In this document: one piece after another, positions 8,138-17,500 of the stretch
Layout: each line of letters begins with the position of its first letter
How positions within the stretch are numbered: position 1 is the first letter of the stretch
Assembly: GCF_020216525.1 (NCBI RefSeq)
Contig: NZ_JAIWOY010000002.1
Location: forward strand, 186,001 to 250,000
Length of the DNA stretch: 64,000 nucleotides
DNA from: Nocardioides nematodiphilus
GTDB lineage: Bacteria; Actinomycetota; Actinomycetes; Propionibacteriales; Nocardioidaceae
Direction: 5' to 3'
Program-made: the position numbers and the translations under genes
Notes under the pieces: generated by a model
Told to the model about the DNA's origin: nothing
The model's input: only the letters and a program-made list of their open reading frames with translations
The model's database searches: none

Positions 8138-9493
8138 ATGCTCTCCCGGCTGATCGCGGCGCTGCCCCAGGGCGCCGTCGTGACGGATCCGGCGGCGACG
8201 GAGAAGTACCGCGAGGACTTCGCGCGCGCCGGGTCCGCGGGCCGGCCCCAGGCCGTCGTCCGGGCGACGTGCGCAGCCGACGTCCAGACGACTCTGCGCT
8301 GGGCGGGCGAGTACGGCGTGCCGGTCGTGCCCCGCGGCGCCGGCACGGGGCTGTCCGGCGGCTCGTCGGCCGTCGAGGGCGGCATCACCCTCTCCCTGGA
8401 CCGGATGCGGGGCATCGAGATCGACACCGAGAGCCAGGTCGCGATCGTCGAGCCGGGTGCCCTCAACGCCGCGGTGAAGCACGCCGCGGCCGAGCACGGG
8501 CTCTGGTACCCGCCCGACCCCTCGTCGTACGAGATCTGCTCGATCGGCGGCAACGTGGCCACCAACGCCGGCGGCCTGTGCTGTGTGAAGTACGGCGTCA
8601 CCAGCGATTACGTCCTCGGTCTCGACGTCGTCCTCGCCGACGGGACCCTCGTCGAGCTCGGTGGCAAGCGGATCAAGGACGTCGCCGGCCTCTCCCTGCT
8701 CAAGCTCTTCGTCGGCAGCGAGGGCACCCTCGGCGTCGTGACCCGCGCGATCCTGAGGCTGATCCCGGCCCAGGCGGCCGGGGCGACCCTGCTGGCGAGC
8801 TTCGCGACCGTCATGGACGCCTCCCGGGCCGTGGTCGCCATCCGGTCACGGGTGCGACCCTCGATGCTCGAGCTGATGGACCGCACCACCATCAATGCCG
8901 TCGAGGACTGGCGCCCGCACGGCCTCGACCGGGGCAGCGGCGCGCTCCTGGTCGCCCAGTCGGACGCCCCCGGCACCGCATGCGAGGGCGAGATCGAGAC
9001 CATCCGGCAGTGCTGCGTGGCCGGCGGTGCCGGGGAGGTCTTCACCACGACCGATCCCGCCGAGGGTGAGCTCTTCGTCGCGGCGCGGCGCAGCGCCTTC
9101 GTCGCGCTCGAGGCCCGCGGGACGCTCCTCTTCGAGGACGTCGGCGTGCCGATCCCGCTGCTGCCGGAGCTCGTCGACGGCATCACCGCCATCGCGCGCC
9201 GCCATGCCATCGAGATCGCGCTGGTCGCGCACGCCGGCGACGGCAACACCCATCCCGTCCTGATCCACGATCCGGCCGATCGCGGTGCGCAGGCACGGGC
9301 GCGGGCCGCCTTCGACGACGTGATGACCCTGGCGATCGACCTGGGCGGCACGATCACCGGCGAACACGGCGTCGGACGGGCCAAGAAGGGCGCCCTGCCG
9401 CGCCAGCTCGGCCCCGACGTGATGGCCCTGACCACGCGTGTGAAGCACGCCCTGGACCCGGCCGGGATCCTCAATCCCGGCGCGATCATCTGA
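8138..9493 (+). CDS. FAD-binding 2-hydroxyacid oxidase/dehydrogenase (GlcD-like)
   Basis: A 451-residue VAO/PCMH-type flavoprotein. The FAD pyrophosphate loop is PRGAGTGLSGGSSAVEGG, followed by EPGALNAAVKHAA and GGNVATNAGGLCCVKYG; the C-terminal cap has VAHAGDGNTHP and GEHGVGRAKKGAL, as in GlcD and D-lactate dehydrogenases. It would oxidise glycolate or D-lactate. The gene is followed after 9 bp by a class V aminotransferase that could use glyoxylate, which favours glycolate as substrate. No separate GlcE or GlcF subunit genes are present, so it may act alone or with an unlinked electron acceptor. Confidence 0.88.
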   Translation: MLSRLIAALPQGAVVTDPAATEKYREDFARAGSAGRPQAVVRATCAADVQTTLRWAGEYGVPVVPRGAGTGLSGGSSAVEGGITLSLDRMRGIEIDTESQVAIVEPGALNAAVKHAAAEHGLWYPPDPSSYEICSIGGNVATNAGGLCCVKYGVTSDYVLGLDVVLADGTLVELGGKRIKDVAGLSLLKLFVGSEGTLGVVTRAILRLIPAQAAGATLLASFATVMDASRAVVAIRSRVRPSMLELMDRTTINAVEDWRPHGLDRGSGALLVAQSDAPGTACEGEIETIRQCCVAGGAGEVFTTTDPAEGELFVAARRSAFVALEARGTLLFEDVGVPIPLLPELVDGITAIARRHAIEIALVAHAGDGNTHPVLIHDPADRGAQARARAAFDDVMTLAIDLGGTITGEHGVGRAKKGALPRQLGPDVMALTTRVKHALDPAGILNPGAII

Positions 9494-9502
9494 GGAGCAC
9501 CC

Positions 9503-10609
9503 ATGGCAGCGATCGTCGAGCGGCGCCTGTTCGGACCCGGTCCGACCAACCCGTACCCGGAGGCGACGGCGGGTCTCGCCCGCCCCCTCCTCGGCCACCT
9601 CGACCCGGTCTTCGTGGCGATGATGGACGAGACCTGCGATCGGCTGCGCACGGTCTGGGGCACCGCGAACACCCGCACGCTGCCGCTCTCCGCGACCGGA
9701 TCGGCGGGCATGGAGGCGGCCTTCGTCAACACCGTCCACCCCGGCGACGTGGTCGTGGTGGCGGTCAACGGCCTCTTCGGCCAGCGGATGTGCGAGGTGG
9801 CGGCTCGCTGCGGCGCCGAGGTGGTGGCGGTCGAGCATCCCTGGGGCACGCCGCTCGATCCGGAGCGGGTCGTCGCGGCTCACCCCTCCCCGGCGATCGT
9901 GGCCGCAGTGCACGCCGAGACCTCGACCGGAGTCCGCTCCGACATCGCGGCGCTGGGCGCGGCCGTACGGGATGCGGGCGACGCACTCCTGCTGGTCGAC
10001 GCCGTGACCTCGATCGGCGGGATCGAGCTTCGCGCCGACGACTGGGGCATCGACATCGGCTACGCCGGCACCCAGAAGTGTCTCGGGGTCGCGCCCGGCC
10101 TGGCGCCCTTCACCATCAGCGACCGCGCCTTCGCGCGCCGCGTCGAGCGCCCTCGCTCCTGGTACCTCGACCTCGGTCTGCTCGGCGGCTACGTCGGCGA
10201 GGCCGGGGCCACCGGGGCGGCGGGGCGGACGTACCACCACACGGCACCGACCGCGATGGTCTCCTCGCTCCACGCCGGCCTCGGGCGGATCCTCGACGAG
10301 GGGCTCGAGGCGGTCTGGGCCCGGCACGCCGCCGCGGGCCAGGCGCTCCAGGACGGTCTCGAGGCACGCGGGCTCGAGCTGTTCGCCGCGGCCGGGGCGC
10401 GTCTCCCGGAGCTCACCACGGTACGGGTGCCGGGCGGCGTGGACTCCGCCGCGGTCCGTCGCGCGCTGCTGGAGCGCTACGACATCGAGATCGGCGCGGG
10501 CGCCGGGGAGTTCGCCAGCACCGTGTGGCGGATCGGCCTGATGGGACCGAACGCGAGCCCCGCGTCCGTCGCGTTGCTGCTCGCCGCCCTGGACGACGTG
10601 CTGGGCTGA
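9503..10609 (+). CDS. Class V aminotransferase (alanine/serine-glyoxylate type)
   Basis: A 368-residue PLP enzyme. It opens with FGPGPTNPYPEA, has SATGSAGMEAAFVN for cofactor phosphate binding, LLLVDAVTSIGGIEL with the pyridine-N Asp, and GTQKCLGVAPG with the Schiff-base Lys, all characteristic of alanine-glyoxylate and serine-glyoxylate aminotransferases. GGAG overlaps the end of the upstream flavoprotein gene. The pair gives a short route glycolate to glyoxylate to glycine, with 2-oxoacid released from the amino donor. The donor is not determined. Confidence 0.88.
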   Translation: MAAIVERRLFGPGPTNPYPEATAGLARPLLGHLDPVFVAMMDETCDRLRTVWGTANTRTLPLSATGSAGMEAAFVNTVHPGDVVVVAVNGLFGQRMCEVAARCGAEVVAVEHPWGTPLDPERVVAAHPSPAIVAAVHAETSTGVRSDIAALGAAVRDAGDALLLVDAVTSIGGIELRADDWGIDIGYAGTQKCLGVAPGLAPFTISDRAFARRVERPRSWYLDLGLLGGYVGEAGATGAAGRTYHHTAPTAMVSSLHAGLGRILDEGLEAVWARHAAAGQALQDGLEARGLELFAAAGARLPELTTVRVPGGVDSAAVRRALLERYDIEIGAGAGEFASTVWRIGLMGPNASPASVALLLAALDDVLG

Positions 10610-10672
10610 TCCGCGAGGCGGACCCGGCCAGGACAGGTCGTTTTCAGGCCACTCGTCCTAAAGTCGAGGCGC

Positions 10673-10690
10673 ATGGCCCGAAGGGGCCAT
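10673..10690. terminator. Hairpin ATGGCCC-GAAG-GGGCCAT
   Basis: A perfect 7-bp stem with a GAAG tetraloop lies 63 bp after the aminotransferase stop and 95 bp before the next ATG. There is no T-run. It could be a terminator for the flavoprotein-aminotransferase pair or a structured element in the leader of the membrane-protein gene. Confidence 0.45.
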
Positions 10691-10785
10691 TCGAACGCAC
10701 ACGACTACGGGTGCCGCGACAGTGGCCGATTCACAGACCATAGGCGTGGCCGTCCGCATGGCCGTTCGTCTCGGAGGAGTACTGC

Positions 10786-11481
10786 ATGATCACCACACCC
10801 GTCGTCGTCCACCTCGGCTGCCTGAGGTCGCTCGTCGCACGCGGTGCCCTGATCATGGGCGAGGTCGTCCTGGTCCCGGGCGTGCTGCTCTACGCCTTCG
10901 TCACGATCGGGCACCCGATGCTCGGGCTGCTCGCCGTCTTCGCCTGGCGGGCCTCCTGGATCGTCAGCCGCAAGGGCTCCGGCGTACGGGTGCCGGCGAC
11001 GTGCTGGCTCGCCTTCGGGCTCTTCCTGACCCGTACGGTCGCCGGGCTCGCGCTCGGCTCCGTCAGCCTCTACCTCGTGGTCCCGATCGTGCTGTGCGCG
11101 ATGCAGGGCTTCGTCTTCCTGGGGTCCTCGGTCGCCCAGCGGCCGCTGATGATGCGGCTCGCGACCGACTACACCGGCACGCTCCCCCATCACCCGGCCC
11201 TGCGCGGCATCTTCGCCCAGCTCTCCGGCATCTGGGGCGCCGCCCACCTCGTCTGCGCCGCGCTCGGCCTGTGGGCGCTGACCCTGTCGACGAACGGCGC
11301 GGTGGCGCTGACCAGCGGTCTCGGGGTCGTCTGCACGCTCACCTCGGTCGGCGGCTGCATCGGCTGGGCGCTGTGGCGCGCGGCCCGGATCCCCGGCCTG
11401 CGGCTGGTCCTGGGCGAGCGCCCGCACCATCTGCTGCCGGCGCTCCCCGACCTGCACGCGGCGCTCCCCGAGGCGGCCTGA
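10786..11481 (+). CDS. Integral membrane protein (VC0807-like)
   Basis: A 231-residue hydrophobic protein with about six predicted membrane segments, beginning GEVVLVPGVLLYAFVTIG and PMLGLLAVFAWRASWIV. Its general layout resembles VC0807-family membrane proteins, whose function is unknown. GGAGGAG lies 6 nt before the ATG. It ends with a cytoplasmic tail of about 30 residues. It converges on the Fn3 gene through a strong hairpin at 11459-11499. Confidence 0.6.
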   Translation: MITTPVVVHLGCLRSLVARGALIMGEVVLVPGVLLYAFVTIGHPMLGLLAVFAWRASWIVSRKGSGVRVPATCWLAFGLFLTRTVAGLALGSVSLYLVVPIVLCAMQGFVFLGSSVAQRPLMMRLATDYTGTLPHHPALRGIFAQLSGIWGAAHLVCAALGLWALTLSTNGAVALTSGLGVVCTLTSVGGCIGWALWRAARIPGLRLVLGERPHHLLPALPDLHAALPEAA

Positions 11482-11499
11482 CCACCTCGGGGAACGCCG
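11459..11499. terminator. Bidirectional terminator hairpin between convergent genes
   Basis: The 15-base arms at 11459-11473 and 11485-11499 are complementary at 14 positions, with an 11-base loop. The stem covers the 3' end of the membrane-protein gene and stops two bases before the end of the convergent Fn3 gene. No U-tract is visible, which is common for high-GC actinobacterial terminators. Confidence 0.65.
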
Positions 11500-11500
11500 C

Positions 11501-14500
11501 TCAGCGGCGGTTCTTCTTCTTGGCCTTCTTGGGCGGCTTGGGTGCCTTCACCTTGACGATCAGCTCGGCGCTCGTGCCGCTGCTGGTCGCTCCCGCCTGG
11601 GCGGTGACGGTGTAGTGGTAGAGGCCCGGGCGCTGCTTGGGGAAGGTGAGCGTGCGGGTGCTCGCGCTCACCACCCGCTCGACCTGGAGGACCGGGCCGC
11701 CGGTACGGCGCACGCGGTAGGCGGTCGCTCCGGGGACGGCGCTCCAGCGCAGGGTGACGTCGGTACGGTCGCCGGCCCGGCGGGTGGTGGCCGTCGGACG
11801 ACCCGGCGTCGCGATCACGGTGACGCTGCGGGTGCTCGAGGCGTTCGACTCGATGTCGTCGCTGTTGGTGGCGTAGACCGAGACCAGGTACCGCGCACCC
11901 GGCCGCAGGCCGGTGATCGAGCACGCCGGGACCGAGGCTGTGACGCAGGTGCGCTCCTCGCCGGTCACGCTGTCGTAGGCGACCGCGCGGTAGCCGGCGA
12001 TCGACTCGGCGCCCGCCGAGGACGGCGGGTTCCACTGCACCAGGACGCTGGAGCCCTTGACCTGGGTCACGACCCCGGTGACCGGTGTCGGGGCCCCGGG
12101 CAGGGTGAGCAGGTAGGGGTTGGACGGCGAGCCCTTGTCGACGGCGTTGTAGGCACGCACCGTGACGGAGTAGGGCTGCGCGGTCTTCAGACCGGTGAGC
12201 GTGCAGGTGCCCCCGGAGGGCGTCGCGGTGCAGCTGTGCACCTCGGGTCCGTAGCTCGCGGTGACGGTATAGCTGGTGATCGGCGAGCCGCCGTCGTCGG
12301 TCGGGGCGATCCAGGTGACGTCCGCGCCGTTGCCGTTCGGGGTGACGGTGGCGATGGTCGGCTTGCCGGGTCCGGACGCCGGCGTCGCGGTCGTGGAGGC
12401 GACCGGTCCGGTGCCGTTGGCGTTGGTCGCGGCCACCGTGACGGTGTACGCCGTGCCGTTCTTCAGCCCGGTGATGGTGCAGCTCGTCGCCGAGGCGGTC
12501 AGCGTGGCGCACCCGCTGCCACCCGCGGGCGAGATCGTCGTGACGTACCCGGTCACAGCCGAGCCGCCGGTGGTGGCCGGCGGCGACCACGTGAGCGAGA
12601 GCGACTGGTTGGTGCCCTTCGCGGTCAGGCTCGTCGGCGCCGACGGGGTGCCGGCGATGAAGGTGAGCGGGGTGCTGTAGACGCCGTCACCCTTCGGTGA
12701 GATGGCGTGGACGGTCAGCACGTAGGTGGCCGCCAGGGTGAGCCCGGACAGGGTCGCGCTCGTCGCCGGCGCGAGGACCGTGGTCCGGGTCGTGCTGTTG
12801 TTGCAGTACGCCTGGGTGGGCGTCACGAGATCCGCGCAGACCTGGTAGGACGTGAGCGCGTTCGAGCCGCTGCTGCTCGGCTTGGTCCAGCTGACCTGCT
12901 GGGCCAGCGTGGTCACCTTGGCGACCGTGGTCAGCTGGCTGGTGCCGAGGGTGATGCCCGTCGGGGCCGTCGGGACGCCCAGCTTCGCATCGACGACCGC
13001 GCTGACCGTGCCGGCGCCGACGGCGTTGAGCGCCGTCACGACGATCCGGTAGGTCGAGCCCGAGACGAGCGCCGCGCCGTTGACGTCGACCGCGAGCGTG
13101 CACGTCGTGCCCGTGCCGCCGGCGGTGCAGAGTGCGGCGAGCTGTGCCGCAGCGGTCGGGAGACACGTCGGTCCGACGCAGGCGTCGACCTCGTACCCGA
13201 CGATCGGCAGGCCGCCGTTGCTCGCCGGCGCGGCCCACGAGACGGTGAACTGCTCGTTGCCTGCGTCGACGGAGACGGTGCGCGGGGCGTCGGGCGTCGA
13301 GCCGTACGGGACCGCGTTGTCCCTGAGGACGGTCGGGACCGGGATGCTGGTGACGGAGCTGTCGTTGAGGGCCACGTACGCGCGCGCAGCGGTCGCGGCG
13401 ATGCTGTGCTTGTCGCCCTGCGAGCCGACGATCGGCATCGTGCCCTGGTACTTCAGCGTGGTGGCATCGAACCAGTAGAGGTTGGTGCTCGGCGCCGTGG
13501 CGCCGGCCGCCGTCGTGCTGCCGCTGCAGAGGACCTTCGTGCCGTCCGTCGCCACCGAGATCGACTCGCACGCCGTGCGGTCGCCGAAGCCGCCCTGCTG
13601 CATCCCGAGGGGGTTGACCTTGGCCTGGGGCGCGGTCACCGTGCTCGGGTAGCCCGCGCTCGCCGGCGGCAGCGTCAGGGTGGCCTGCGTCCAGGTCGCC
13701 GGCGGCACGACGACGAGCTGCTTCTCCTCGCCGACGTACAGGCGGGTGGCGTCGGGGCTGATCGCCAGCGAGAGCGCCCGGTTCGTCGTGCTGCTGGTGT
13801 TCAGCCGCACCGGTGCGCTCGGCGCCCCGGTCGACGTGTTGACGGTGACGATCGAGGAGGAGCCGCCGGCGCCCGGGACGGTGAGGGCGTAGAGCGAGCC
13901 CGGCCTCCGTGGGGAGAGGGCGATCGCGCTGTAGACGTCGGGCAGCATCAGCGGCACCACCGCTGGGACGGTCGGCGGCGTCGTCGGCGCGACGTCGACG
14001 ACCGCGATGCTGTCGTTGATGCCCGCAGTGGTCGGGTCGAGCAGGACGTACGCCTTGCTCACGCTCACCGGCGCCACGTCGACCACGTCCGGAGACGCGA
14101 CGAAGCGGCTGGTGCCCGGGGTGAAGGTCGGCGTCGTCGCGACGACCGGCATCGTCCAGGCGTCGAACTCGACGCCCTGGTCGCCCGCGATGACGACGCT
14201 GCCGCCACCGTTCGCAGTGGCCGCGACGAGGCTCAGCGAGCGCACCTGCCCCGCATCCACGCCCGACAGCGCGCCGATCAGGGAGTCGTCGACGGTCCGG
14301 TAGAGCGCGACGTCGGCGCCCTCGGCGACGGCGAGGACGGATCCGTCGACGGAGACCGCCATCGGTCCGCTCGCGGTGCCGGTGGGCAGCGCGGTGACGT
14401 GGGACGGATCCAGCGGCGCGGTGGCCTGGGCCGCCGGTGCGTACGTGAGTCCGGTGACCGCGGCGGGCGCGAGGAGCGCGACGAGGGCACCCCACCGTGC

Positions 14501-14521
14501 GGTCCGCTTCCAACCCTGCAT
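11501..14521 (-). CDS. Secreted beta-propeller/Fn3 repeat protein (smaller paralog)
   Basis: A 1006-residue secreted protein. It starts with a signal peptide (MQGWKRTARWGALVALL, cleavage near AQATA); this ATG was chosen over a longer reading because GAGGAG lies about 7 nt upstream and the signal peptide begins there. Residues of roughly 35-420 form repeats such as AISPDATRLYVGEEK typical of YncE/lactonase-type propellers. Then come about six Fn3 domains, each opening with P-x-x-P and a WxxP strand followed by GYxV. The tail is Lys/Arg rich (KAPKPPKKAKKKNRR). No sortase signal is present. It lies 40 bp behind the 1771-residue paralog and is probably cotranscribed with it. Role unknown; surface or matrix adhesion is an inference. 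Confidence 0.8.
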   Translation of the reverse strand: MQGWKRTARWGALVALLAPAAVTGLTYAPAAQATAPLDPSHVTALPTGTASGPMAVSVDGSVLAVAEGADVALYRTVDDSLIGALSGVDAGQVRSLSLVAATANGGGSVVIAGDQGVEFDAWTMPVVATTPTFTPGTSRFVASPDVVDVAPVSVSKAYVLLDPTTAGINDSIAVVDVAPTTPPTVPAVVPLMLPDVYSAIALSPRRPGSLYALTVPGAGGSSSIVTVNTSTGAPSAPVRLNTSSTTNRALSLAISPDATRLYVGEEKQLVVVPPATWTQATLTLPPASAGYPSTVTAPQAKVNPLGMQQGGFGDRTACESISVATDGTKVLCSGSTTAAGATAPSTNLYWFDATTLKYQGTMPIVGSQGDKHSIAATAARAYVALNDSSVTSIPVPTVLRDNAVPYGSTPDAPRTVSVDAGNEQFTVSWAAPASNGGLPIVGYEVDACVGPTCLPTAAAQLAALCTAGGTGTTCTLAVDVNGAALVSGSTYRIVVTALNAVGAGTVSAVVDAKLGVPTAPTGITLGTSQLTTVAKVTTLAQQVSWTKPSSSGSNALTSYQVCADLVTPTQAYCNNSTTRTTVLAPATSATLSGLTLAATYVLTVHAISPKGDGVYSTPLTFIAGTPSAPTSLTAKGTNQSLSLTWSPPATTGGSAVTGYVTTISPAGGSGCATLTASATSCTITGLKNGTAYTVTVAATNANGTGPVASTTATPASGPGKPTIATVTPNGNGADVTWIAPTDDGGSPITSYTVTASYGPEVHSCTATPSGGTCTLTGLKTAQPYSVTVRAYNAVDKGSPSNPYLLTLPGAPTPVTGVVTQVKGSSVLVQWNPPSSAGAESIAGYRAVAYDSVTGEERTCVTASVPACSITGLRPGARYLVSVYATNSDDIESNASSTRSVTVIATPGRPTATTRRAGDRTDVTLRWSAVPGATAYRVRRTGGPVLQVERVVSASTRTLTFPKQRPGLYHYTVTAQAGATSSGTSAELIVKVKAPKPPKKAKKKNRR

Positions 14522-14561
14522 CCTTGCGCTCCTCCCGAGCGTGATGTTCCTGAACGAGCTG

Positions 14562-17500
14562 TCAGCCACGGGTCCGCACCACCACGGCGGGGCTGGCGTT
14601 CGCCTGTCCGAAGCGGCCGATGGGGGTGACCGTGAACGCATAGCGGTGACGGGGTGCGAGCCCCTTGAACACGGCTCGGCGCTTGCGCCCTGCGACCTGC
14701 CTCTGCGGGCCGCCGACGAGCTTCACGATGTAGCCGGTGATCGGGTTGCCGGGCGACGCCGGCGCCTGCCAGCCCACGATCACCTTGTAGCGCTGCCCGG
14801 TCTTCACGGCCTTCGCCTTCGGCTTCACCATCCGCGCAGGCATCAGGAACGGCCGGACCGCGTTGCTGATCCGGCTCATGCCCGAGACCAAGGTCGGTCC
14901 GGACTCCGCCTGCACCAGCGCGCGATAGGTCAGCGCCGGGTCGAGATCGTGCACGATGATCGAGGTCTTGTTGCCGGGCACGCGGATCACGTCGCCGGTG
15001 GGCTGGAGGGTGACCACGTAGAGGGTGATCGGGGCGCCGTGGCTCTTGCCCGCGGCCCACTTGACCGTGATGCCGCCCTCGAGGCCGGTCGCGACCACGG
15101 AGGACGGGGCGGTCGGCGGTCCGGCCGGCGCGGAGGGCGCCGACCTGGCCGAGGCCGGCGAGACGTACCCGTCGGTGTTCACGGCGGTGACGTAGACGGT
15201 GTACTTGATCCCGGCCGTCAGGCCGTGGATGTCGCACCACGTCTGGCCGCCGTACGCCGTGCAGCTCTTGCCGTTGCTGGCCGTCGCGGTGTACGAGACC
15301 AGCGGCGAGCCGCCGTCGTTGATCGACGGGTTCCAGCCGATGTGCAGCGTCGTGGTGCCGGCCGTCGGGCCGCCGAGGTCGGTGTACGCGACGACGCCGG
15401 TCGGGGCGTCCGGCGACCCGATCGGACGGAACGGTGCGGTCATCGCGGAGCGCCCGCTGCGACCGGCGGCGCTGGTCGCGGTCACGTAGACGACGTAGTC
15501 CACGCCGTTGGTCAGGCCGGTGATGTCGCAGGTCAGCGGCACCTGCACGATCGGGGCAGGCGTCGTCGTCTTGGTGGTCGTCGTGGTCGGGTTCGGGTTG
15601 CCGGACGTGCAGCTGCGCAGGGTGCCCGCGCCGCTGACCAGCGGCATCGCGGTGGCCTGGTAGCTGGTGAGGGGCTTGCCGCCGTTTTCGACGGGCGCCT
15701 CCCAGGTGACGGTGGCCGTCCGGTTCTGCGGGAACGCCTGCACGTTGAGGGGCTCGCGCGGCAGCCCGAAGGGCACGAAGATCGGGCTCGAGGCCGAGGC
15801 CGGGCTGGTGCCGAAGGTGTTGACCGCCACCACCGAGGCGACGTAGTTGACGCCGTTGGTCAGCGGCTCGACGGCGCACGCCAGCGGGCCCGGCATCTCG
15901 ACGGTGCAGCTCGCGCCGCCGGGGTAGACCGTCGCGACGTACTGCTCGACGACCGCGCCGCCGTTGCTCTTCGGCGCTGTCCACCAGACGTCGACGCCGC
16001 CGTCGCGCGGGCTGACGCCCACGCTGGCCGGGGCCGCCGGGACGGTGCCCGGCGTCACCGTCGCCGGCTTGCCGATGCTGGGGTTCCCGGTGAAGTACTC
16101 CGGACCGCTGGTGGCACCGGGGTTGGACTCGGTGACGCTGACCAGGTACGGCGTGCCGTTGGTCAGGCCGGTGATGTCGCACGAGGACGCCGGAGGTGCC
16201 GTCGTGCACGTCTTCGTCGTCCCTCCGGCGGTCGCCGAGGCGGTGTAGGAGCTGATCGGCTCCTTGCCCAGGGACTGGCTTCCGGGCGACGGCGCGGTCC
16301 AGCTGACGAAGATCGACTTGTCGGCCGGGACCGCGCTGTCGACGCTCTGGATCCTGTCGGGGGTGTCGTACCAGGCGACGGTGTTGCTGGGGACGGACTC
16401 GTTGCTCGCCGGGATGCCGCCGGCGTACCCCTGGTTGTAGGCCTGCACCATGAAGAAGTACGAGCCGCCGTCGGCGTTGGCGCCGGGGTCGCTGCCGGCG
16501 GCGACGCTACAGCTGGTCACGGCGACCGCCGTGCGGCAGAAGCCGGCGGCAGCGGCCACTCCCCCGACGTAGTGGTACAGGTTCGCCTGGTAGCCCGCGA
16601 GCGGCCAGCCGCCCAGGACGGTCGGCGCCGTCCAGGTGGCGGTGATCGCGGTCGGCTTGACCGTGGTGGACACCTTGGTCGGAGGCATCGGCGCGCCATT
16701 GGGGACGACCTTGGTGCTGGCCGCGGAGTCGGCGCCCCACCACACCGGGTCGGCGAGCGTGGTGTCGTGGTAGCCGGTGAAGGCGGCGACCTTGAAGCTC
16801 CACCCGGTCTGCGAGCTCAGCGAGCCCTTCGGGAAGGTGTAGCTCAGGCCCCACTTGGCGCTCGTGCTCGGGTCGCAGCTCGGTGAGAGGGCCGCACCGG
16901 TGGTGTCCGAGATGTCCAACGCGTCGGCGCCCTGGGTGCGCGCGGCGATCGGATTGACGAAGCTCGCGGCCGTGGCCAGGTCCGGGTCGAAGGGCGGCTT
17001 GCACAGGTACGCGGTGAGCTGGTTGCTGATCAACGTGCTCCCGACCGTGGGATCGGTCGGCGTGGCGGTGATCCGGTACCCGGTGATGGCCCGCCCGCCG
17101 TTGTCGACCGGCGCGAGCCACGTGACGGTCGCGGTCCCCCACGGCTGTGGCGCGGCGGAGTTGGGCGAGACCGCCGGGATCGTGGCCTTCACCGAGGTCG
17201 GCGCCCCGGGCAGGCCGATCGGCATGACCAGGGCCGGCGTGACGGCCGGGTCTCCGCCGACGTACGACGGGGGCACCGGGGTGTCGGTGCCGACACCGGC
17301 GTCGGCGACGTAGGCGGCCGGGCCGAGGGCGCCGCCCATGGCCTGGACGTAGACCTGGTAGCCGACGCCGTTGGTCAGACCCGTGATCACGCAGTTGCTG
17401 GTGCCCGTGCCGACCCCCGTGACGGTGCAGGTCTTGGCCGTGACCTTGCCGGCCGGGTCCACGTAGCGCGCCGTGGCGACGTAGCTCTTCACCGTCTGCA

